NCBI RefSeq assembly: GCF_030345695.1
Contig: NZ_JAUASV010000014.1
Coordinates: 25,303 to 89,302, forward strand
DNA: 64,000 nucleotides
DNA from: Galbitalea sp. SE-J8
Lineage (GTDB): Bacteria > Actinomycetota > Actinomycetes > Actinomycetales > Microbacteriaceae
Reading direction: 5' to 3'
Shown here: positions 26,804 to 33,897 of the stretch, one piece after another
How positions within the stretch are numbered: position 1 is the first letter of the stretch
Layout of the letters: every line of letters starts with the position of its first letter
Translations under genes and position numbers: made by a program
The notes under the pieces: generated by a model
What the model was told of the DNA's origin: nothing
Databases searched by the model: none
What the model saw: the letters and a program-made list of their open reading frames with translations, nothing else

Positions 26804-27928
26804 TCAGATCGCGGTGGCGTAGCTCGTGAGCGCGGCGCGCAGCAGGTCGAGGGTCTCGTCGGTCGTCGAGGCGTGCGCGCTCACCCGCACCGTGCCCGCG
26901 CGCACGGTCGTCGCGACGCCGTGGTTGTGCAGCGCCGCGGCGAGCGCCGTGAGCTCGGCGGGCTCCGGGCCGAGCACGACGATCCCGGCCCGCTCGTGCG
27001 GCGCTCGCGACGAGAGGACCGGCACCGCGAACTCGTCCGCGAGCTGGATGATGCGCTCCGTGGTCTCGACGATGCGCTCGCGCACGGGGCCGACGCCGAC
27101 CTCGGCGAGCTGCTCGAGCGCGGCCGCGAGCCGCGCCTGCGCGATCGGGTCGGCGGGGGCGATCTCGAACGCCCGGGCGCCGCGCGCGGGCGGCGGCACC
27201 GCGTCGAGCGGCATCCCCTCGACCTCGCTCGCCGGAAAACCCGACAGCACCGGGGTGAGCCGGTCGACGGCTCGGTCGCTCAGCGCGAGGAAGCCCGTGC
27301 TCCAGCCGGCGCGCAGCCACTTCTGGCCGCCCGTCGCGATGACGTCGGCGAGCCCCCAGGGCGCGTCGACGACGCCGAACCCCTGGATGGCGTCGACGAC
27401 GAGCAGCCGGTCGCCGATCACCTGGCGGATGCCCTCGAGGTCGACGAGGTACCCGGTGCGGAAGTCGACGAGGCTCACCGCGACCGCGACCACGGAGTCG
27501 TCGAGCTGCGCACGGATGCCGCCGGGGGTGACGCGTCCGGCATCCGTCTCGAGCCAGCGCGCCTCGAGCGCGCCGAGCGCCTCGTGCGCGCGCACCGCCG
27601 CGAACGGCAGGCTCGGGAACTCGCTCGGCGCGAGCGCGACCGTTCCCGTGATGCCGAACAGGGCCTGCATGAGGCCCTGGCTCGTGTTCGGCTGGAACAC
27701 GACCTGGTCGGCGCGGAACCCGGTGACGGCCGCGACGGCCGCCCGCGCGCGCTCGTCCTGCTCGAGCAGCGCGGGCACCGTGCCGAAGCGTGCCCGCGCG
27801 AGCGTCTCGGTCAGGGCGAGCTGCTCCCCGCGCGCGGCGGCCCCCATCGGACCCACGAACGCGAAGTCGAGGTAGCCGGGCTCCTCGTCGAAGCTGTCCA
27901 GGTAGCGCTCGAACGCGGCATCCGTCAT
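26804..27928 (-). CDS. Aminotransferase class V-fold PLP enzyme
   Basis: 374 aa, fold-type I PLP enzyme of the cysteine desulfurase/isopenicillin epimerase-like group. The PLP lysine is in TGGQKWLRAGW near residue 206; the aspartate is in LLVVDAIQGFGVVD; the cofactor phosphate segment is QPNTSQGL. No conserved cysteine loop of true desulfurases is visible, so the reaction is uncertain. ATG 27926-27928 has GGAGG eight bases upstream and overlaps the uppS stop (ATGA). The coupling to uppS is physical; a pathway link is unproven. Confidence 0.85.
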   Translation of the reverse strand: MTDAAFERYLDSFDEEPGYLDFAFVGPMGAAARGEQLALTETLARARFGTVPALLEQDERARAAVAAVTGFRADQVVFQPNTSQGLMQALFGITGTVALAPSEFPSLPFAAVRAHEALGALEARWLETDAGRVTPGGIRAQLDDSVVAVAVSLVDFRTGYLVDLEGIRQVIGDRLLVVDAIQGFGVVDAPWGLADVIATGGQKWLRAGWSTGFLALSDRAVDRLTPVLSGFPASEVEGMPLDAVPPPARGARAFEIAPADPIAQARLAAALEQLAEVGVGPVRERIVETTERIIQLADEFAVPVLSSRAPHERAGIVVLGPEPAELTALAAALHNHGVATTVRAGTVRVSAHASTTDETLDLLRAALTSYATAI

Positions 27929-28701
27929 CCGCCGTACCTCCTCTCGCGACGCGCGAAGTCCCGCAGCGCGCGCAGGAAGTCGACCTGTCGCAGGTCGGGG
28001 CCGAGCGCCTCGACGAAGTAGAACTCGCTGTGCGCACTCTGCCACAGCATGAAGTCGCTCAGCCGCTGCTCCCCCGACGTGCGGATCACGAGATCGGGGT
28101 CGGGCTGGCCGCCCGTGTAGAGGTGCTCGCCGATGAGCTCGGGGGTGAGCACGTCGGCGAGGTCGTCGAGCGTGCCGTGGTGCGACCGGACGATCGAACG
28201 GATGGCGTCGACGATCTCGCGCCGCCCGCCGTAGCCGACGGCGAGGTTGACGTGCAGGCCGGTGTGGTCGCGCGTGCGCGCCTCGGCCGCGCGGATCGCC
28301 GCGACGAGCGGAGCCGGCAGTCCCTCGTCGGAGCCGACGTGCTGCACGCGCCAGTCGCGCGTGTGCGAGAGATCGTCGGCGAGGTCCGCGATGATCGCGA
28401 ACAGCTGCTCGAGCTCGTCGGCGGAGCGGCCGGTGAGGTTGTCGGTGGAGAGCAGGTAGAGGGTCGCGACCTCGATGCCGAGGTCGTCGCACCAGGCGAG
28501 GAACTCGTGCATCTTGAGCGCACCCGCGGTGTGCCCGTGCGCCGCGCTCGAGTAGCCGCGCATCCTCGCCCAGCGCCGGTTGCCGTCGATGATCATCGCG
28601 ACGTGCCTCGGGCGGGGCGCCGCGGCGAGCGAGCGCTTGAGGCGCGAGGTGTAGAGGTCGTACAGGAAGCCGCGTCCCGCGGACTCCCCGGTGCCACTCA
28701 C
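27925..28701 (-). CDS. uppS: Isoprenyl transferase (cis-prenyl diphosphate synthase)
   Basis: Makes polyprenyl diphosphate for the lipid carrier of cell wall synthesis. 258 aa. The catalytic Asp39 is in MIIDGNRRWA; the substrate helix has AGALKMHEFLAWC; the C-terminal signature is DLVIRTSGEQRLSDFMLWQ. The N terminus is about 30 residues longer than the core, as usual in Micrococcales. GTG 28699-28701 is the start. The stop overlaps the next gene (ATGA). Divergent from trhA. Confidence 0.95.
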   Translation of the reverse strand: MSGTGESAGRGFLYDLYTSRLKRSLAAAPRPRHVAMIIDGNRRWARMRGYSSAAHGHTAGALKMHEFLAWCDDLGIEVATLYLLSTDNLTGRSADELEQLFAIIADLADDLSHTRDWRVQHVGSDEGLPAPLVAAIRAAEARTRDHTGLHVNLAVGYGGRREIVDAIRSIVRSHHGTLDDLADVLTPELIGEHLYTGGQPDPDLVIRTSGEQRLSDFMLWQSAHSEFYFVEALGPDLRQVDFLRALRDFARRERRYGG

Positions 28702-28758
28702 GGGTCCACGTTAGCGGGGTGGCGCCGGCTCTCCCATCCCGCCGTTATCCGGCGCCCC

Positions 28759-28764
28759 TATGCT
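28759..28764 (+). promoter_or_regulatory. Leaderless -10 box of trhA
   Basis: TATGCT followed by six bases (CGGGCC) and ATG 28771. The near-consensus box and fixed distance make this one of the clearest leaderless promoters in the window. Confidence 0.65.
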
Positions 28765-28770
28765 CGGGCC

Positions 28771-29535
28771 ATGACGCCGGAGACCGACGAGCCGCCCGCC
28801 ACCCCGTCTCTCGCGGAGGTCGCGTCGCAGCCCGATCCGGACGGCGACCTGCCCAGACTGCCGCTGCTCGACGACGCCGTCGAGTACGCGGCGATCGAGA
28901 AGAAGCCGACCTGGCGCGGGTGGATCCACGCGGGCACGTTCCCGGTGGCGATCGCGCTCGGCATCGTGCTCGTCTGCCTCGCCGACGGCGGGGCGGCGAA
29001 GGCCTCGACCGCCGTGTTCTTCGCGAGCTCGCTGCTGCTGTTCGGCACGAGCGCGCTCTACCACCGCGTCAACTGGAGCCCGCGGGTCAAGGCGGTGTTC
29101 CGCCGCATCGACCACTCCAACATCTTCCTGCTGATCGCGGGCAGCTACACCCCGATCACGGTGCTCGCGCTGCCGCCGGCGAAGGCGACCGTGCTCCTCT
29201 GGCTGGTGTGGGGCGGGGCGGCGCTCGGCGTCGGTTTCCGTATTCTGTGGATCCGTGCGCCGCGCTGGCTGTACGTGCCGCTCTACCTGCTGCTCGGCTA
29301 CGCCGCGTTCGCCTTCATCGTCGACTTCTTCGAGGCGAACGCGGCGATGATGACCCTCATCCTGGTCGGCGGGGTCTGCTACTCGATCGGCGCGGCCGCG
29401 TACGGCTTCAAGCGGCCGAATCCGGTGCCCGGGGTCTTCGGCTTCCACGAGGTGTTCCACTCGTTCACGCTGCTCGCGTTCCTGTGCCACTGGACGGGCA
29501 TCCTGCTCATCGCCCTGCACCCGCTCTACCCCTGA
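28771..29535 (+). CDS. trhA: Hemolysin III / TrhA family membrane protein
   Basis: 254 aa with a cytoplasmic N terminus of about 45 residues and seven membrane helices, the PAQR/hemolysin-III fold. Conserved metal-site histidines are in SALYHRVNW, DHSNIFLLIAGSYTP and FHEVFHSFTLL. The homologue in E. coli affects membrane energetics and fluidity; no toxin role is implied. ATG 28771 is fixed by the leaderless promoter. Its end overlaps by 10 bp the convergent gene at 29526. Confidence 0.93.
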   Translation: MTPETDEPPATPSLAEVASQPDPDGDLPRLPLLDDAVEYAAIEKKPTWRGWIHAGTFPVAIALGIVLVCLADGGAAKASTAVFFASSLLLFGTSALYHRVNWSPRVKAVFRRIDHSNIFLLIAGSYTPITVLALPPAKATVLLWLVWGGAALGVGFRILWIRAPRWLYVPLYLLLGYAAFAFIVDFFEANAAMMTLILVGGVCYSIGAAAYGFKRPNPVPGVFGFHEVFHSFTLLAFLCHWTGILLIALHPLYP

Positions 29536-29801
29536 CGGTCGCCCCGGCCCTCGCCCGAGTCCTCGCCGCGCGCCTCGGCCTCGAGCTGCTCGCGGATCTC
29601 CGCGCGGTAGCGCACCCGGCGCACCCGGCGCGTCATGTCCACGATGAGCAGCACGACGACGACCGCGATGACGAACGTGACCGCGAAGCCGACCCAGCCG
29701 GGCGTCACGGCGTTCTGGTCCACGCTGAGGCCGGGCAGCGTCGGCGACGGGCTCGGGGTCGCGGCGGCGACGGGGTTCACGACGGCGGCGGTCAGGCTCA
29801 T
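29526..29801 (-). CDS. Small single-pass membrane protein downstream of mca
   Basis: 91 aa. An Ala/Pro/Thr-rich outer N terminus (about 35 residues) is followed by one membrane helix (WVGFAVTFVIAVVVVLLIVDM) and a charged cytoplasmic tail (RRVRRVRYRAEIREQLEAEA). The ATG at 29799-29801 overlaps the mca stop (ATGA), the pattern seen for genuine coupled genes here. A small membrane protein in this position is common next to actinobacterial mca; function unknown. Confidence 0.82.
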   Translation of the reverse strand: MSLTAAVVNPVAAATPSPSPTLPGLSVDQNAVTPGWVGFAVTFVIAVVVVLLIVDMTRRVRRVRYRAEIREQLEAEARGEDSGEGRGDRQG

Positions 29802-30700
29802 GGGGCGTCCTCGGGGAGTCGGTCGTCGACGATGCCGGCGAACAGGTCGGTCTCGGGCACGCTCGTCGGCACGGTCGACGACACGAGCTCGAAGTCCTCG
29901 GTCGGCCAGACGCGGCGCTGCACGTCGTTCGGCCAGAAGAACCACGGGTCGTCCGGCGCCACCTGGCTCGCGTGGGCGCGCAGGGCGGCATCTCGGATGT
30001 CGAACTCGGCAGCGCAGGGAACGCGCGTCGTCGCGGGGCGCCCGCCCGCCGCATCCCGCAGCTCGCGCCAGGCGAGCATCTCGTCGAGCTGCGCGATCCG
30101 CCCGTCGGCCGGGTCGGCCGCGTGCAGCCCGTCGCTCACGGCCCGGGTGCGGTCGAGCGAGAAGATGCGGTCGTAGTAGTGCTTGGGGGTCGCCCAGGGC
30201 GCGCCGGATCCGAGCAGGGCCGCGGCATCCGCCGCCACCGCGTTCGCCCAGACCGCGATCTCGTGCGCTCGGATGTGGTCCGGATGCGGGTAGCCGCCGT
30301 TCTCGTCGTAGCTGACGAGCACGTGCGGGCGGAACTCGCGTACGACCCGCACGAGCGCGCGGCCGCTGATCTCGACGGGGATGCCGGCGAAGCTGTCGGC
30401 GCGCACGCCCTCGCCCTCGCCGGGCAGCCCGGAGTCGCGGTAGCCGAGCCAGCGGTGCTCGATGCCGAGAATGCGCTGCGCCTCGGCCATCTCGGTGCGA
30501 CGGTGCCCGGCCATGTCGCGCTCGGCGCGCACCCGGGCCGCGGGCGCGAGCCCGGGATTGAGGATGTCGCCCGCCTCGCCGCCCGTGCACGACACGACGA
30601 GCACGCGCACGCCGCGCCGCGCGTAGTGCGCGTACGTCGCGGCGCCCTTGCTCGACTCGTCGTCCGGGTGCGCGTGCACCGCGAGGAGGCGCAGCGTCAC
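29798..30700 (-). CDS. mca: Mycothiol conjugate amidase
   Basis: Zinc amidase of 300 aa that splits mycothiol S-conjugates to release mercapturates for export, a detoxification step unique to actinobacteria. Zinc motif AHPDDES (residues 10-16) and HPDHIRAHE; family block VSCTGGEAGDILNP. The C-terminal segment (VAPDDPWFFWPNDVQRRVWPTEDFEL) separates Mca from the deacetylase MshB. GTG 30698-30700 is the start. The promoter is probably TAGGCT on the minus strand near 30785. Confidence 0.95.
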   Translation of the reverse strand: MTLRLLAVHAHPDDESSKGAATYAHYARRGVRVLVVSCTGGEAGDILNPGLAPAARVRAERDMAGHRRTEMAEAQRILGIEHRWLGYRDSGLPGEGEGVRADSFAGIPVEISGRALVRVVREFRPHVLVSYDENGGYPHPDHIRAHEIAVWANAVAADAAALLGSGAPWATPKHYYDRIFSLDRTRAVSDGLHAADPADGRIAQLDEMLAWRELRDAAGGRPATTRVPCAAEFDIRDAALRAHASQVAPDDPWFFWPNDVQRRVWPTEDFELVSSTVPTSVPETDLFAGIVDDRLPEDAP

Positions 30701-30767
30701 GGGTGCTCCGATCGGGGGCGGTTCGCGGATGTCCGGGGCCGGGTCAGGAGACTCCGGGGTCGGCTCG

Positions 30768-30788
30768 ATAGCCTGGACGCCAGCCTAT
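30768..30788. promoter_or_regulatory. Back-to-back -10 boxes for mca and DUF4307
   Basis: TAGCCT (30769-30774, plus strand) and TAGGCT (complement of 30782-30787) form the halves of an imperfect 21-bp palindrome ATAGCCTGG-n3-CCAGCCTAT. The two divergent promoters therefore face away from a shared centre, and one bound protein or polymerase would block both. Confidence 0.45.
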
Positions 30789-30810
30789 CCGCCCCGTTCC
30801 GAGGACTCCC

Positions 30811-31218
30811 GTGAGCACGCCCGTGACCGATCTCGACGCTCGCTACGGGCGCACACGCTCGTCGGCGCGCCGCACGCGGCTCGTCGGCTCGCTCGCGGCC
30901 GCGGCGATCGTGCTCGTGTTCGGCGCGTGGGTGTGGTGGGCCGGCATCCTCTCCCCCTCCGCCGACATCGGGGTCGACCCGGTCGGCTACAGCGTCGGAT
31001 CGGATGCCGTGGTCACCGTGCGCTACCAGGTCACCGTCGATCCCGGCACGGCCGCGAAGTGCGCGGTGCAGGGGCTCGACGCCACCGGCGGCACGGTCGG
31101 CTGGCTCGTCGTCGACGTGCCGGCGTCACAGCAGCACACCCGGGCGTTCACGACCACGGTGCGCACCACGCAGCGCGCCGTGACGGGGGTCGTGAACCGC
31201 TGCTGGCCGACGTCATGA
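30811..31218 (+). CDS. DUF4307 membrane-anchored protein
   Basis: 135 aa. A short cytoplasmic start (TDLDARYGR, the family signature), one membrane helix (LVGSLAAAAIVLVFGAWVWWAGI) and an outer beta-rich domain with two cysteines (KCAVQGLDA and NRCWP) that could form a disulfide. Function unknown; the gene is conserved beside mca and greA in Micrococcales. GTG 30811 has GAGGA eight bases upstream. Confidence 0.9.
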   Translation: MSTPVTDLDARYGRTRSSARRTRLVGSLAAAAIVLVFGAWVWWAGILSPSADIGVDPVGYSVGSDAVVTVRYQVTVDPGTAAKCAVQGLDATGGTVGWLVVDVPASQQHTRAFTTTVRTTQRAVTGVVNRCWPTS

Positions 31219-31232
31219 CGGAGGCACCCTGG

Positions 31233-31238
31233 TAGACT
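31233..31238 (+). promoter_or_regulatory. -10 box of the greA promoter
   Basis: TAGACT just past the DUF4307 stop codon; the transcript would start near 31245 and have a leader of about 93 nt. No good -35 is visible. Confidence 0.6.
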
Positions 31239-31256
31239 GGGTGACTTACTTCCGCG

Positions 31257-31284
31257 GACCGGCCGAACGGCCGGTCTTTTCTTT
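31257..31284 (+). terminator. Intrinsic terminator inside the greA leader
   Basis: GACCGGCCG (31257-31265) and CGGCCGGTC (31268-31276) make a 9-bp stem with a tiny loop, followed at once by TTTTCTTT. It lies between the greA -10 box and the greA ribosome site. An alternative stem of CGCGGAC (31253-31259) with GTCCGCG (31295-31301) would disrupt its left arm, giving an attenuator-like choice. It could also end DUF4307 transcripts. Confidence 0.75.
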
Positions 31285-31337
31285 CGGGCGCGGTGTCCGC
31301 GAACGCCGCCATCCACAAGCACAAGGAGGCATCAGCC

Positions 31338-31823
31338 ATGAGCGACACGACCACCACGTGGCTCACGCAGGAGGCCTACGACCGACGCAAGGCGGAGCTG
31401 GAACAGCTCGCGAGCGAGGGTCGCACCGAGATCGCGAAGCGCATCGAGGCCGCTCGCGAGGAGGGCGACCTGAAGGAGAACGGCGGCTACCACGCCGCCA
31501 AGGAGGAACAGGGCAAGATCGAGGCCCGCATCCGCGTGCTCACGGAGCTGCTGCGCACGGCCAAGGTGGGCGACGCGCCGGAGAGCTCCGGCGTCGTCGA
31601 GCTCGGCACGGTCGTCACGGTGTCGATCCTCGGCAACGAGAAGAAGTTCCTGCTCGGCAGCCGTGAGATCGCCGGCGACGCCGACCTCGACGTGTTCAGC
31701 GAGTCGAGCCCGCTCGGCGCCGCCATCCTCGGCAGGCGCGAGGGCGACACGACGTCGTACGCGGCGCCCAACGGCCGCGACATCGAGGTGACCGTCGTGA
31801 AGGTCGAGACCTACTCCGCCTGA
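31338..31823 (+). CDS. greA: Transcription elongation factor GreA
   Basis: 161 aa. The N-terminal coiled-coil arm ends in the acidic tip loop EEGDLKENGGYHAAKEEQ, which enters the polymerase channel to trigger RNA cleavage and rescue backtracked complexes. The C-terminal FKBP-like domain starts near VVELGTVVTV and ends ...VTVVKVETYSA. ATG 31338 has AAGGAGG eight bases upstream. Preceded by a terminator-containing leader, so expression may be attenuated. Confidence 0.96.
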   Translation: MSDTTTTWLTQEAYDRRKAELEQLASEGRTEIAKRIEAAREEGDLKENGGYHAAKEEQGKIEARIRVLTELLRTAKVGDAPESSGVVELGTVVTVSILGNEKKFLLGSREIAGDADLDVFSESSPLGAAILGRREGDTTSYAAPNGRDIEVTVVKVETYSA

Positions 31824-31864
31824 CCGGCCGGCCCTCGCCGTCGGCGGCCGCCGGCCGCCGGCCC

Positions 31865-31963
31865 CGCTGGTCGAGGAGCCCGCGCGGCACCCCGCGCCAC
31901 TGGTCGAGGAGCCCGCGCGGCACCCCGCGCCGCTGGTCGAGGAGCCCGCGAGCGAAGCGAGCC
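31865..31963. repeat. 33-bp tandem units beginning GCTGGTCGAGGAGC
   Basis: Three consecutive units of CGCTGGTCGAGGAGCCCGCG plus a CGGCACCCCGCGC tail. The last merges into the left end of the first 121-bp repeat. The units appear to be copies of the left arm of that repeat. Confidence 0.75.
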
Positions 31964-32051
31964 GGCGTCTCGAGACCACCACAGCTCCACCGGGCGAACG
32001 AATGGTTTCGAGACGCGTCCTCGCTGCGCTCGGGCGCTCCTCAACCAGCGG
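31931..32051. repeat. 121-bp palindromic intergenic repeat, copy 1
   Basis: Begins CGCTGGTCGAGGAGC and ends GCTCCTCAACCAGCGG, so the ends are inverted copies. Inner GTCTCGAGACC and GGTTTCGAGAC are also mirrored. Repeats with this GAGGAGC..TCGAGAC..CAACCAGC layout are common between genes in Microbacteriaceae. Confidence 0.9.
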
Positions 32052-32144
32052 AGGGGCAGCTGCGGCACCCGGCCGGTCGAGGAGCCCGCGGCACCCCGCC
32101 CCGCCGGTCGAGGAGCCCGCGAGCGAAGCCCGCGAGCCCCGCCC

Positions 32145-32265
32145 CGCTGGTCGAGGAGCCCGCGAGCGAAGCGAGCCGGCGTCTCGAGACCACCACAGCT
32201 CCACCGGGCGAACGAATGGTTTCGAGACGCGTCCTCGCTGCGCTCGGGCGCTCCTCAACCAGCGG
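32145..32265. repeat. 121-bp palindromic intergenic repeat, copy 2
   Basis: As far as I can read, identical base for base to copy 1 and in the same orientation, 214 bp away. Exact identity implies recent duplication or gene conversion. Confidence 0.9.
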
Positions 32266-32335
32266 GGTGTGACGCCGGCACCGCTCCTCCGGGCGCGCCG
32301 CCCAGCGGCGCCCCATCGCGGAACCCCCTCCCTCG

Positions 32336-32437
32336 ATCACAGAAATGCAGGAGCATCCGAGCGTCGCCGGAGAGACGCTCGCGTGATTCCGGGGCTGGGT
32401 TCACGCGCGCCGCGCCGCGGTCCTGCATTTCCGTGAT
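32336..32437. repeat. 102-bp element with 17-bp complementary ends
   Basis: The left arm ATCACAGAAATGCAGGA (32336-32352) pairs with TCCTGCATTTCCGTGAT (32421-32437) apart from one mismatch. The interior of 68 bp is GC-rich and contains its own GAGCGTC/GACGCTC hairpin. Same design as the 83-bp elements, with different ends. Confidence 0.8.
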
Positions 32438-32441
32438 GTCG

Positions 32442-32569
32442 GCGCTCGACCCCGCCCGCGCTCGACCGTGCCCGTGCTCGACCGTGTCCGCGCTCGACCC
32501 CGCCGACACTCGACCCCGCCGGCACTCGACCGTGTCGGCGCTCGACCCCGTCGGCACCCCGACCGAGCG
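32442..32569. repeat. 16-bp x8 tandem array
   Basis: Eight consecutive 16-bp units of the type GCGCTCGACCCCGCCG or GCGCTCGACCGTGTCC, the last degenerate. Begins four bases past the preceding complementary-end element. Confidence 0.85.
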
Positions 32570-32664
32570 ACGCCGCACGGTGCGGGGCCGTTCGCTGCGC
32601 CCGGGCGCTCCTCAGCCAGCGGAGGGGCCGGTGCGCACGCGCGCTCCTCGCCCGGCGGGGCGGG

Positions 32665-33897
32665 TCACGCCTTGAGGCGCGGCTCGTAGCCCTCGGCGCG
32701 CAGCGCTGCGAGCACCTTCTCGGCGTGCTCGCTGCCGCGCGTCTCGATGTGCAGCTCGAGCTCGACGGCCGAGATCTGCATCCCGGTGCCGTGCCGGGTG
32801 TGGATGACCTCGACGACGTTCGCGTTCTGATCGGCCACGATGCGGCTCGTCTCGGCGAGCTGCCCCGGCCGGTCCGGCAGCGGGATGATCACCTTGAGGT
32901 AGCGCTCGGAGGCGGAGAGCCCGAAGGCGACGATCCGCTCCATCATGAGCGGGTCGATGTTGCCGCCCGAGAGGATGACGACAGTCGGCCCGGTCGCGGA
33001 CACCTTGCCTTGCAGGATGGCGGCGACGCCGACCGCGCCCGCCGGCTCCACGACGAGCTTGCCGCGCTCGAGCAGCTGAACGAGCGCCGCCGCGGTGTCG
33101 TCGTCGCGCACCGTGACGATCTCGTCGACGGCGTCACGGATGATGGCGAAATTGAGCGCGCCGGGTCGCGCCACCGAGATGCCGTCGGCGATCGTCGGCG
33201 AGATCCGGATCGTGGTGGGCTCGCCCGCGGCAAGCGAGATCGGGTACGCCGCGGCGTTCTCGGACTGCACGCCGACGATGCGCACCGGGTGGTCGGCCTT
33301 CTGCTTGACGGCGCTCGCGACCCCGGAGATGAGGCCGCCGCCGCCGATCGGCACCACGATCGTCGCGACGTCGGGCACCTGCTCGAGGATCTCCAGACCG
33401 AGCGTGCCCTGACCCGCGACGACGTCCTCGTGGTCGAACGGCGGGATGACGACGGCCCCGGTCTCCGCCGCGAACGCGAGGCTCGCGGCGAGGGTCTCGT
33501 CGAAGATGTCCCCGGCGAGCTGCACGGCGGCGCCGTAGCCCCGGGTCGCCTGCAGCTTCGGCAGCGCGACGCCGACCGGCATGAAGATCGTCGCCCGGAT
33601 GCCGAGCTCGCGCGCGGCGAGCGCCACGCCCTGGGCGTGGTTGCCCGCGGACGCCGCGACGACGCCGCGAGCCTTCTCGTCATCCGTCAGCTTCGACATC
33701 CGGTTGTAGGCGCCGCGGATCTTGTAGGAGCCGGTGCGCTGCAGGTTCTCGCACTTCATGAACACCGGCGCACCGAGCGCGTCGCTGAGGAAGTGCGAGC
33801 TCTCGAGCGGCGTCGAGCGCGCGACGGCCGCGACGGTCGCGCGCGCGGCCTCGAAGTCGGCGAGGGTGGGGCCTGCGAGAGTCGTCTGTGGTGTCAT
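32665..33897 (-). CDS. ilvA: Threonine ammonia-lyase (biosynthetic type with ACT domain)
   Basis: PLP enzyme of 410 aa deaminating threonine to 2-oxobutanoate for isoleucine synthesis. PLP lysine in RTGSYKIRGA near residue 60; glycine loop VPIGGGGLISG; a single ACT domain at about 330-410 (KVIIPLPDRPGQLAETSRI). Members with this short regulatory part are often less isoleucine-sensitive than the two-ACT enzymes. ATG 33895-33897 overlaps the stop of the upstream membrane gene (ATGA), so the two are one operon. Confidence 0.95.
   Translation of the reverse strand: MTPQTTLAGPTLADFEAARATVAAVARSTPLESSHFLSDALGAPVFMKCENLQRTGSYKIRGAYNRMSKLTDDEKARGVVAASAGNHAQGVALAARELGIRATIFMPVGVALPKLQATRGYGAAVQLAGDIFDETLAASLAFAAETGAVVIPPFDHEDVVAGQGTLGLEILEQVPDVATIVVPIGGGGLISGVASAVKQKADHPVRIVGVQSENAAAYPISLAAGEPTTIRISPTIADGISVARPGALNFAIIRDAVDEIVTVRDDDTAAALVQLLERGKLVVEPAGAVGVAAILQGKVSATGPTVVILSGGNIDPLMMERIVAFGLSASERYLKVIIPLPDRPGQLAETSRIVADQNANVVEVIHTRHGTGMQISAVELELHIETRGSEHAEKVLAALRAEGYEPRLKA

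Larger units (their letters stand above)
31824..32664. other. Repeat-filled intergenic region greA / ilvA
   Basis: 841 bp with no gene, lying between convergent greA and ilvA. It holds, in order, 33-bp tandem units (31865-31963), two identical 121-bp palindromic repeats (31931-32051, 32145-32265), a 102-bp complementary-end element (32336-32437), a 16-bp x8 array (32442-32569) and a degraded repeat end at 32585-32627. Confidence 0.85.

Noticed and set aside
31233..31284. tRNA-like folding in the greA leader
   Set aside because: No cloverleaf, anticodon arm or T-loop sequence; it reads as a promoter plus an intrinsic terminator.
32442..32569. Possible CRISPR array or iteron origin
   Set aside because: 16-bp units with no spacers, no dnaA or rep gene and no AT-rich unwinding region nearby.
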